6,151 bases of DNA from positions 1 to 6,151 of the forward strand of contig CAMJJO010000106.1 of the NCBI GenBank assembly GCA_946406095.1, read 5' to 3'. The position numbers and the translations under genes were made by a program. Positions 1 to 5,000 of the stretch are shown piece by piece. The notes under the pieces were generated by a model that did not search any database, had not been told where the DNA came from, and worked only from the letters and a program-made list of their open reading frames with translations. The first letter of the stretch is position 1, and every line of letters begins with the position of its first letter. This DNA comes from an uncultured Bacteroidales bacterium (GTDB lineage Bacteria > Bacteroidota > Bacteroidia > Bacteroidales > UBA932).

Positions 1-61
1 CCCTTCGGGACGGTCCCCCCGCTATCGAACCGCGGGTGTTACGTCCCTCAGGGGGGATACC
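1..61. repeat. GC-rich nested palindrome, probably cut by window start
   Basis: Positions 1-12 (CCCTTCGGGACG) pair with 42-53 (CGTCCCTCAGGG) with two mismatches. Nested inside, CCCGC at 18-22 pairs with GCGGG at 32-36. The following GGGGGGATACC (51-61) has no partner after position 1, so the element may begin upstream. It is read in frame into the TrmH-like protein as a Pro/Gly/Tyr-rich stretch that does not look like the family. The outline (high GC, nested stems) is that of a short non-autonomous palindromic element. Identity as a repeat cannot be shown from one copy. Confidence 0.5.
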
Positions 62-672
62 CTACTGGCCAACCGGTGAAGGTGTTCCAGTTGTCAAAAG
101 AAATTTATTCAAAGGTGGCATATCGAGAGGGGACGGAGGGAATAATCGCCGAGGTCAAGGCGAAGTATCTGACACTGGACGATCTGGCCCTGAAGGAGAA
201 TCCGCTGGTGATGGTGCTGGAAGGGGTAGAAAAACCGGGAAACCTTGGCGCCGTCCTTCGCAGCGCCGATGCCGCCGGGGCCGACGCAGTCATCATCTGC
301 GACCCCCTCACCGACCTCTACAACCCCAACCTCATCCGCGCCAGCATAGGAGCGGTATTCACCGTGCCCGTAGTCTGCTGCTCATCGGAGGACGCCATCG
401 CCTTCCTCAAGGCCCGCGGCATCCGCATCCTCACCGCCCAGCTGCAGGATTCATCTCCCTATTACGATGTGGATATGACCTGCGGCACCGCCCTGGTGAT
501 GGGCACCGAGGCCACCGGCCTCACCCCCGTCTGGCGCACCGCCGCCGACGCTCACATCCTCATTCCCATGCTCGGCCGCCTCGATTCGCTCAACGTCAGC
601 GTCTCTGCCGCCATTTTGCTGTACGAGGCCGTCCGCCAGCGGCAGGTCGTGGTCAAAAAAGACTTGTTTTGA
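1..672 (+). CDS. SpoU/TrmH-family RNA 2'-O-methyltransferase, 5'-truncated by window edge
   Basis: Probable S-adenosylmethionine-dependent 2'-O-ribose methyltransferase acting on tRNA or rRNA in the cytoplasm; the exact target nucleotide cannot be told. All three SpoU motifs are present, numbering from the first codon in the window: motif 1 EKPGNLGAVLRSADA (about 77-91, with Asn81 and Arg87), motif 2 MGTEATGL (about 167-174) and motif 3 LNVSVSAA (about 197-204), which form the knotted SAM-binding fold. The frame is open back to position 1 with no stop. Family members normally have some 80 more residues carrying a substrate-binding domain before the sequence LSKEIYSKVAYREGTEG, so I treat the gene as entering from upstream. 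A GTG at 76 could serve as a start but would leave an N-terminally stripped enzyme. The first 25 or so codons are palindromic DNA giving low-complexity Pro/Gly-rich protein (see the repeat at 1-61). The TGA stop (670-672) lies inside a dyad. Family assignment is firm; gene name and target are not. Confidence 0.9.
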   Translation, partial: PFGTVPPLSNRGCYVPQGGYPTGQPVKVFQLSKEIYSKVAYREGTEGIIAEVKAKYLTLDDLALKENPLVMVLEGVEKPGNLGAVLRSADAAGADAVIICDPLTDLYNPNLIRASIGAVFTVPVVCCSSEDAIAFLKARGIRILTAQLQDSSPYYDVDMTCGTALVMGTEATGLTPVWRTAADAHILIPMLGRLDSLNVSVSAAILLYEAVRQRQVVVKKDLF

Positions 673-678
673 CCACGA
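647..678. promoter_or_regulatory. Dyad 1: 12-bp perfect inverted repeat over the stop of the TrmH-like gene
   Basis: TCGTGGTCAAAA (647-658) and TTTTGACCACGA (667-678) are perfect reverse complements around an 8-nt loop. The arm includes the TGA stop at 670-672. No run of T follows, so it is not a typical intrinsic terminator. The same core (GTGGTCAAA then TTTGACCAC) recurs 52 bp downstream, which favours a protein-binding site or a small repeat over a terminator. Confidence 0.6.
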
Positions 679-700
679 GGGTACGTTTTTTGAGGGGTTT

Positions 701-728
701 GTGGTCAAATGATGGTCTTTTTGACCAC
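701..728. promoter_or_regulatory. Dyad 2: second copy of the GTGGTCAAA/TTTGACCAC dyad
   Basis: GTGGTCAAA (701-709) pairs with TTTGACCAC (720-728) around a 10-nt centre. It has the same core arms and the same 28-bp total length as dyad 1, and ends 14 nt before the ATG at 743. A repressor bound here, or the hairpin in the mRNA, could control the downstream outer-membrane gene. A weak -7-like TACGTTTT sits between the two dyads at 682-689, without a good -33 partner. Confidence 0.5.
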
Positions 729-742
729 GTGATGAAAGAGAA

Positions 743-1477
743 ATGAAAAGATTACTTACGATAGCTATTATCCTTGCTGCCATCTGGCCGGCAGCGGGGC
801 AGCGAATCAACCCTAACGCTTTCACCCAGGAACTGAGTTTCGGCATCGGCGCAGGGGCTACCTTCGAGAATAACTTTGGATCCGACGCCAATTACTGGCT
901 GAACTACAGCCACTACTACAGCCCCCATATGGGCGCTCGCTTCGGTGTTCAGTATATGCCTGAATATCTGGGAGTTGAGGATTTCGTGCGTTTCCCGATG
1001 GCCTTTTCGCTGCGCACCGGTATGCGTACTACAAACGAGGCCTACACCTATGGGGCCCTTGCAGCCATAGACCTGATAGACGCTTTTGTGTGGAACAGCG
1101 ACAACATAGTCGTAGATATGTTCGCAGTGTTCCTGCTGAGTCTTATCAGCCGCGCGGAATTCTTTGTCGGCATCACTCCTGGCTTCATTCAGGGGGAAGA
1201 CAATATCCATACGGCCTGGTACACTGGCCTTGACGGTAATACCTATAAGGAATATCACGGCATCAATAAAGCCGGAAGTTTCTTCTGCTCTGCAGATGCA
1301 GGCGTGAATTTCTCCTGGCGTATTTGGCGCTTCACCATCAATATGAGCCCGGTAGTGCACTACAATTTCACCGAGAACTACCGGATATATAGCGCCAACG
1401 AAAGCACAGTACATCCGCAGAATACGCCTATACGCTGGCTGTTTTCCATGAATTTCGGGCTGGGGTATTTGTTTTAG
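743..1477 (+). CDS. Predicted secreted outer-membrane beta-barrel protein, function unknown
   Basis: A 244-residue protein that I do not recognise as a named family. It starts with a signal peptide: MKRLL, a hydrophobic stretch to about residue 16, then a likely signal peptidase I site AAG|Q near 19/20. The mature part has alternating aromatic and small residues (LSFGIGAGATF, GARFGVQYMPEY, AEFFVGITPGF, CSADAGVNFSWRIWRFTINMSPVVHYNF) and ends in FSMNFGLGYLF with a C-terminal Phe, as in outer-membrane beta-barrels recognised by the BAM machinery. The size suggests a small barrel of about 8 to 12 strands. The ATG at 743 is chosen because it begins the signal peptide; the upstream sequence GAAAGAGAA is purine-rich without a clear Shine-Dalgarno. 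It lies 70 nt after the TrmH-like gene, with two matching dyads between, so it may be read from that transcript or from its own regulated promoter. The tRNA promoter overlaps its last codons. Confidence 0.8.
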   Translation: MKRLLTIAIILAAIWPAAGQRINPNAFTQELSFGIGAGATFENNFGSDANYWLNYSHYYSPHMGARFGVQYMPEYLGVEDFVRFPMAFSLRTGMRTTNEAYTYGALAAIDLIDAFVWNSDNIVVDMFAVFLLSLISRAEFFVGITPGFIQGEDNIHTAWYTGLDGNTYKEYHGINKAGSFFCSADAGVNFSWRIWRFTINMSPVVHYNFTENYRIYSANESTVHPQNTPIRWLFSMNFGLGYLF

Positions 1478-1497
1478 AAAAATTATTTCTATCTTTG
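1468..1497 (+). promoter_or_regulatory. Bacteroidota-type promoter for tRNA-Ala
   Basis: A -33 TTTG (1468-1471) and a -7 TATCTTTG (1490-1497) match the Bacteroidota housekeeping consensus TTTG / TAnnTTTG with an 18-nt spacer. The tRNA begins 12 nt after the -7 box. The -33 box lies in the last codons of the preceding gene. The -7 box and its surroundings (1485-1503) are identical over 19 nt to the smpB promoter on the other strand. Confidence 0.8.
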
Positions 1498-1508
1498 CAG
1501 TCCCAATC

Positions 1509-1581
<73 letters not shown>

Positions 1582-1586
1582 CAAAA

Positions 1587-1617
1587 AACGCAGACCGAAA
1601 GGCCTGCGTTCTGTTTT
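1587..1617. terminator. Bidirectional intrinsic terminator between tRNA-Ala and smpB
   Basis: AACGCAG (1587-1593) pairs with CTGCGTT (1604-1610). After one mismatch, CC/GG closes a GAAA tetraloop (1597-1600). Downstream on the plus strand is CTGTTTTTA; on the minus strand the stem runs into six T (complement of 1583-1588). The hairpin can therefore end both the tRNA transcript and the convergent smpB transcript, whose stop codon overlaps its edge. Confidence 0.85.
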
Positions 1618-2066
1618 TATCCCCTCTCCATCTCCCTGCGGGCGTCCTTCTCTTTGATGGACTGGCGCTTGTCGTATTCCTTCTTGCCTCGGGCGAGGGC
1701 GATGTGGAGTTTGGCGTAACCGTTGTCGGCGATGTAGAGGCGCACGGCCACTATGGTCAGGCCTTTGGTCTTGACCGCCTGGGCGAGGTGCCTGAGTTCG
1801 CGTTTTGTGAGGAGAAGTTTTCGGTCCCGCATCGGCTCGTGGCCGTTCCAGCTGCCCCAGAAGTATGTAGCGATGTTCATCCCCTTTACATAGAGTTCGC
1901 CGTTCACGAAGTAGCAGAATGCGTCCTGAAGGGATGCCTTGCCGGCGCGCAGGCTCTTGATCTCGGTACCGACCAGCACTATGCCGGCGTCGTAAGTCTC
2001 GATGAACTCGTAATCGAAACTCGCGCGCTTGTTGCGGATCTGTATGCTGCTCTTTGCCTTTGCCAT
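1617..2066 (-). CDS. smpB: SsrA-binding protein SmpB
   Basis: SmpB binds tmRNA (SsrA) and brings it to stalled ribosomes for trans-translation, tagging incomplete proteins for degradation. The 149-residue length is normal and the family sequence is collinear throughout: IQIRNKRASFDYEF (8-21), GTEIKSLRAGKASLQDAFCYF (33-53), DRKLLLTKREL (81-91), and the basic C-terminal tail with GKKEYDKRQSIKEKDARREM (127-146), which enters the decoding centre in place of mRNA. Unlike miaA and the msrA fusion in this window, it carries no foreign segment. The ATG at 2066 follows a TATCTTTG promoter box by only 13 nt, so the leader is short. It converges on tRNA-Ala and shares its terminator. The tmRNA gene itself is not in the window. 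Confidence 0.97.
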   Translation of the reverse strand: MAKAKSSIQIRNKRASFDYEFIETYDAGIVLVGTEIKSLRAGKASLQDAFCYFVNGELYVKGMNIATYFWGSWNGHEPMRDRKLLLTKRELRHLAQAVKTKGLTIVAVRLYIADNGYAKLHIALARGKKEYDKRQSIKEKDARREMERG

Positions 2067-2079
2067 AATAAATGGACTG

Positions 2080-2087
2080 CAAAGATA
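2080..2087 (-). promoter_or_regulatory. Promoter -7 box of smpB
   Basis: On the minus strand this reads TATCTTTG, a perfect TAnnTTTG box. It lies between the stop of the lipoprotein gene (2094) and the smpB ATG (2066). A TTTG at 2103-2100 is only 12 nt upstream, shorter than the usual spacing, so the -33 element is uncertain. The surrounding 19 nt (2092 to 2074) are identical to the tRNA-Ala promoter. Confidence 0.7.
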
Positions 2088-2093
2088 GAAATT

Positions 2094-2726
2094 CTATCGC
2101 AAATTCGCATAGAAGGGGTTAAAAGGATCCCCCTTGAATTGCAACATCGCCTTGTCGATTTGTACGCCATCCTTGTCTACGAATAGCAGGACTTTCCCGA
2201 TAATGGAATTCCATTTTTTATAAGAAACGGAAGCGTTCTTGTAATCCAGTGTTCCCTCGCTTGCGAAACGACAGGAATAGCCTTCGTCTTCCACTCTGTT
2301 GCCATCCAGGCTTATATTCCAGTTATAGTGGTTGGGAGTAACGACATTTGTTGGTGCCATCTTGGCGGTAATAGTGTAGGAGGTGGGAAAATTGATACCA
2401 TTTATCGGATAATCTCCGCTTCGCGAAAGTGTCCAGGTGCTGTCTGCACTTGTTTTCCGCACGGTTACACCACTTATGGCCAGTTCGTTGTCCAGTTTTT
2501 GTTCTACCCCATCTGTCCACAGTTGATCTCCGTATAAGGCAAGCACTGTTTCGAGAGCCTGTAGGTTCTGGATAATCAGGTTATCGCAAATCTGTTGGAG
2601 GTATGCCCTTGTGTAGGCGCCAGTATATGATGACGTCCCGTCAAATCCGCGGTCTATATAGTCGTAATCCCTGCTGCATGAGAGCAGACATGTTATAGCT
2701 AGTATGTATATAAGCAGTTTTTTCAT
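2094..2726 (-). CDS. Predicted lipoprotein, function unknown
   Basis: A 210-residue protein of no family I recognise. The signal peptide MKKLLIYILAITCLLSC ends in a lipobox LLSC with the lipidated Cys at residue 17. It is followed by SRDYDY; the acidic residues after the Cys are compatible with, but weaker than, the charged export signal of surface lipoproteins in Bacteroidetes. The mature protein is mainly polar with probable beta-structure in the second half (YTITAKM, YNWNISLDG, GKVLLFVDKDG) and a helical stretch around YLQQICDNLIIQNLQALETVLALYGD. I chose the ATG at 2726 because it begins the signal peptide; an ATG 30 nt further upstream would add ten polar residues and overlap the preceding gene. 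With this start the gap to the preceding gene is 7 nt, so it is the last gene of a three-gene operon. No terminator is seen after it, so read-through into smpB is possible. Confidence 0.8.
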   Translation of the reverse strand: MKKLLIYILAITCLLSCSRDYDYIDRGFDGTSSYTGAYTRAYLQQICDNLIIQNLQALETVLALYGDQLWTDGVEQKLDNELAISGVTVRKTSADSTWTLSRSGDYPINGINFPTSYTITAKMAPTNVVTPNHYNWNISLDGNRVEDEGYSCRFASEGTLDYKNASVSYKKWNSIIGKVLLFVDKDGVQIDKAMLQFKGDPFNPFYANLR

Positions 2727-2733
2727 AGCGGTA

Positions 2734-3327
2734 TTAATATCTGTATTTAACTCCAATTCTAACTCCGTTCACCACAGAGCCTACGACTCCCTCGACAAAA
2801 AAGCCGATTCTTCCGGGACCGTAGTTCATGCCTACGGGTGTGAGTTCATATTCCGCAAGCATCCGATTTGCTGTCTGATAGGTTCTTTGGAAGATTATTT
2901 CGGCATGTGAATATCCCAACCCAAGAGCAGCTCCTCCATAAAGATAGAAATCGCCACCATTGTAATAATAATACTTGGCGCTCGCCATCAGTGAATAATT
3001 ATGGACTCTTTTCTTATACAGGTTGTTCACGTTATTCACACCCCGTTTGAATCCTGTGCCATTTGCTATGGAGAGGCTGACGCCAACCAGAATCCTCTCC
3101 CGCAGGGTTTTGCTTACCTCCAACTGGTAGGAGGGGGAACAACTGGCGAGTACATATAGATCTCCGTAAATACCATTGAGGGTTTGGGGGCGGTCCAGCA
3201 CAAAGTCCTGGCTGGTAGATGCCATAAGGCCCGGGACGCCGCCGGCTGAAAGGCGGAAAATGACCTGGGCATCCATGCTGAATGCGGAGAGAATGCCCGC
3301 TATGAAGAGTATAATGAGTTTTTTCAT
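2734..3327 (-). CDS. Predicted outer-membrane beta-barrel-like protein, function unknown
   Basis: A 197-residue exported protein. MKKLIILFIAGILSAFSMDA is a signal peptide with probable cleavage before Gln21. The rest shows amphipathic strand patterns (VIFRLSAGG, SPSYQLEVSKTL, ILVGVSLSIANGTG, YSLMASAKYYYYNGGDFYLYGGAALGLGYSHAEIIF, RIGFFVEGVVGSVVNGVRIGVKYRY) and an aromatic C-terminal Tyr, typical of small outer-membrane barrels. The glycine-rich YLYGGAALGLGYS resembles the repeating strands of OmpA/OprF-like porin barrels, but I would not assign a family. It is the middle gene of the operon: 4 nt after the preceding gene and 7 nt before the lipoprotein, suggesting co-expression and perhaps a shared envelope complex. 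Confidence 0.78.
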   Translation of the reverse strand: MKKLIILFIAGILSAFSMDAQVIFRLSAGGVPGLMASTSQDFVLDRPQTLNGIYGDLYVLASCSPSYQLEVSKTLRERILVGVSLSIANGTGFKRGVNNVNNLYKKRVHNYSLMASAKYYYYNGGDFYLYGGAALGLGYSHAEIIFQRTYQTANRMLAEYELTPVGMNYGPGRIGFFVEGVVGSVVNGVRIGVKYRY

Positions 3328-3331
3328 GGCA

Positions 3332-4009
3332 TCAGAAGTTTATCTTCAGTGACATCGGCCCCACGCTGACACTGGCCTTGTGCCTGCTTTGGGTATCGTT
3401 GATGTACATATTCTTGATTTTTGCCACTCTATTTGCATCGTATATGTTCCATATCCACAGCCCAAAGGCGGCAATGCCTAATATGGCTCCGGTTTCATCG
3501 CTAAAATCTCCGAAACCCGCTGCGCAGGCTATACTCCCCATGGTTGCAGCTCCAATGCAAATACCGCGGACGGTCTCTCCGCACAGGCATTGCCCAAGCC
3601 CGGGGATGACATAGGATGCGAGGCTCATTGTAAAAGGAGTGTAGTATTCCGGTTCCAATCTGCTGTATTGGCTTGGCCTGTATTTATCTACATACTCCCT
3701 GAATTGCATTCCGGCGGCAATGCCATCTGGTATTTCCCGTTGGAGCAGAAACCCGGCATTCCTTGATTGAAACTGGGTGAATGAATCTATTTCGCCATTA
3801 TTATATTGTATCGTCTGGATGTTCCTCTTGGATTCGGTGTAGACGGGGCCGTCGAGATTGGAGTATTTCTTGTAACGGACATCGTTCAGGTTGACTTCAA
3901 GCACCTGGGCCTCGATTTCAGATCCATCCTTCATGGTGATTATGTCCTGCGCGCCGGCCCGGATGCAAGCGCCTGCCAGAATGGCAAGGATGAATAACAG
4001 TTTCTTCAT
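3332..4009 (-). CDS. Exported protein with KDG-type N-terminal domain and PGLGQ membrane segment
   Basis: A 225-residue protein with a signal peptide (MKKLLFILAILAGACIRAGA, likely cleavage AGA|QD at 20/21). Residues about 22-75 (ITMKDGSEIEAQVLEVNLNDVRYKKYSNLDGPVYTESKRNIQTIQYNNG) match a short domain I know from many uncharacterised Bacteroidota envelope proteins, in which a 'KDG..I.A.V.EV' strand pair precedes a 'NLDGP.Y' turn. Residues about 127-192 contain SLASYVIPGLGQ, a glycine/alanine-rich hydrophobic stretch (ICIGAATMGSIACAAGFG) and a second one (AILGIAAFGLWIWNIYDA), like the PGLGQ two-helix hairpins of TM2- or DUF5683-like proteins. The C-terminus SVGPMSLKINF ends in Phe. It is the first gene of the minus-strand operon. 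Function unknown; the context suggests an envelope role. Confidence 0.8.
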   Translation of the reverse strand: MKKLLFILAILAGACIRAGAQDIITMKDGSEIEAQVLEVNLNDVRYKKYSNLDGPVYTESKRNIQTIQYNNGEIDSFTQFQSRNAGFLLQREIPDGIAAGMQFREYVDKYRPSQYSRLEPEYYTPFTMSLASYVIPGLGQCLCGETVRGICIGAATMGSIACAAGFGDFSDETGAILGIAAFGLWIWNIYDANRVAKIKNMYINDTQSRHKASVSVGPMSLKINF

Positions 4010-4015
4010 ATTGAA

Positions 4016-4035
4016 ATATTAGTTTTGCTAATATA
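4016..4035 (-). promoter_or_regulatory. Palindrome and possible -7 box ahead of the exported-protein operon
   Basis: ATATTAG (4016-4022) and CTAATAT (4028-4034) form a perfect 7-bp inverted repeat around TTTTG. The minus strand of 4028-4035 reads TATATTAG, one mismatch from TAnnTTTG, and could be the -7 box of the operon whose first ATG is at 4009. An operator overlapping the promoter is plausible. No good -33 box is seen. Confidence 0.4.
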
Positions 4036-4053
4036 ATCCATTTTTTTCGGAAT

Positions 4054-4087
4054 CTTGCGTATCTGGAGATTGAATTTCATATATTTG
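4054..4087 (+). promoter_or_regulatory. Promoter of miaA with very short leader
   Basis: TATATTTG at 4080-4087 matches the TAnnTTTG -7 box exactly. CTTG at 4054-4057 is an acceptable -33 element with a 22-nt spacer. The miaA ATG begins at 4095, 8 nt after the -7 box, so transcription probably starts at or just before the start codon and the mRNA would be leaderless or nearly so. Confidence 0.65.
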
Positions 4088-4094
4088 CACAGTT

Positions 4095-4994
4095 ATGCCG
4101 AAGATCCGTAAACCCCTGCCGGCCGAGTTGCCGGAGCCGGAAATAATCGACCTGGATGCGCTTGCCGCCGACCTCCGTTCGGGGGCGGTGGAGCTGGTGT
4201 GCGTGCTGGGGCCGACGGCTTCGGGCAAGACGAAGTATGCGGTGCGCCTTGCTCGGGATCTGGCTGCCCTGGGGCTCCCGGCGGAAATCATCTCCGCGGA
4301 TTCGCGCCAGGTTTACCGTGGGATGGATATCGGCACGGGGAAGGATCTTTCTGAGTATCAGGAGATTCCGTATCATCTGATAGATATACGCGAGGCGGGG
4401 ACGCAGTATAATGTTTACGATTTCGCGCAGGATTTCCGCGCTGCTTTTGCGGATATCCGCGCCCGCAGCAAGGTGGCTATTCTCTGCGGCGGCACCGGGT
4501 TGTATATAAATGCCGTTACCGCCGGCTACGACTTCCGATCTTCGAAACCACTCAGCCAGCCGGTGGATTTTGGCAGACCTTCCGTTGCCGGTAGTGATGG
4601 CGTTCACTCCGCTACCGCCACGCACAGGCTCGCTCAAAAAACTTCCGTGACCGCCATCACTACCGGTACAGAATCCCCTCACACATTTTTTATCGGCACC
4701 CTTGTCAGCCGTGAGGTCCGCAACGCCCGCATCGATGCGCGGTTGAAAGCGCGGCTGGAAGAGGGGATGATAGAGGAGATCCGGGGTTTGCTGGAGCACG
4801 GTGTGCCGGCCGAAACGCTGATAGGCTACGGCCTTGAATATAAATTCGTTACCCTCTTCCTGCAAGGGCAGCTGACCGAGCAGGAACTATTCGAAAAACT
4901 CTCCACCGCCATCCATCAGTTCGCAAAGCGGCAGATGACTTGGTTCCGGGGGATGGAACGCAGCGGCGCAATCATCCATTGGGTGGAGGTCTAA
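4095..4994 (+). CDS. miaA: tRNA dimethylallyltransferase MiaA with its central region replaced
   Basis: MiaA transfers a dimethylallyl group from DMAPP to N6 of A37 in tRNAs that read codons starting with U. Seen here: P-loop GPTASGKT (39-46), SADSRQVYRGMDIGTGKD (67-84), PYHLIDI (92-98), CGGTGLYINAVTAGY (131-145), and the C-terminal block RIDARLKARLEEGMIEEIRGLLEHG (212-236), GYGLEYK (244-250), HQFAKRQMTWFRGMER (274-289). Residues about 147-195, however, do not look like MiaA. The family's helical tRNA-recognition region, including the conserved Arg-Ala-Leu/Ile-Glu segment, is missing; in its place is sequence encoded by DNA with a 20-bp inverted repeat. The P-loop also sits about 30 residues later than usual because of an N-terminal extension. 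The frame is intact at 299 codons. Either the enzyme is altered or inactive, or the segment is removed or tolerated. The fusion msrA starts 6 nt downstream, implying one operon. Confidence 0.88.
   Translation: MPKIRKPLPAELPEPEIIDLDALAADLRSGAVELVCVLGPTASGKTKYAVRLARDLAALGLPAEIISADSRQVYRGMDIGTGKDLSEYQEIPYHLIDIREAGTQYNVYDFAQDFRAAFADIRARSKVAILCGGTGLYINAVTAGYDFRSSKPLSQPVDFGRPSVAGSDGVHSATATHRLAQKTSVTAITTGTESPHTFFIGTLVSREVRNARIDARLKARLEEGMIEEIRGLLEHGVPAETLIGYGLEYKFVTLFLQGQLTEQELFEKLSTAIHQFAKRQMTWFRGMERSGAIIHWVEV
4533..4679. repeat. Foreign in-frame segment in miaA with 20-bp inverted repeat
   Basis: CCGGTAGTGATGGCGTTCAC (4588-4607) and GTGACCGCCATCACTACCGG (4647-4666) are inverted copies with 19 of 20 positions matching. 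The loop is 39 nt (4608-4646). The outer limits are estimated from where MiaA-like protein sequence stops (after VTAGYD) and resumes (FFIGTLVSREVRNARI). The encoded protein is Ser/Thr-rich and unlike the family. It has the look of a small palindromic mobile element or a remnant of one, with loss of the original miaA DNA. The boundaries are approximate; no target duplication was found. Confidence 0.7.
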
Positions 4995-5000
4995 CTCATT

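Noticed and set aside
76..672. TrmH-like gene starting at GTG 76 as a complete gene
   Set aside because: The frame is open to position 1 and the family needs about 80 more N-terminal residues, so a gene entering from upstream is more likely.
647..678. Dyad 1 as an intrinsic terminator
   Set aside because: The stem is A/T-rich at its tip and is followed by GAGGG, with no T run; the second copy nearby also argues for another role.
36..746. Open frame of 236 codons in another frame over the TrmH-like gene
   Set aside because: The product is an Arg/His/Pro-rich shadow sequence; the SpoU motifs are in the frame ending at 672.
2727..2756. Upstream ATG at 2756 as start of the lipoprotein
   Set aside because: It would put ten polar residues ahead of the signal peptide and overlap the previous gene; the ATG at 2726 gives a normal lipoprotein signal.
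4533..4679. Group I/II intron or intein in miaA
   Set aside because: The segment is under 150 nt, has no intron core or intein splice motifs, and is open in frame; an RNA-level removal remains only a speculation.
4077..4865. Long open frame of 262 codons on the minus strand opposite miaA
   Set aside because: It is a mirror of the GC-biased miaA coding strand; MiaA motifs on the plus strand are unmistakable and the minus-strand protein has no recognisable features.
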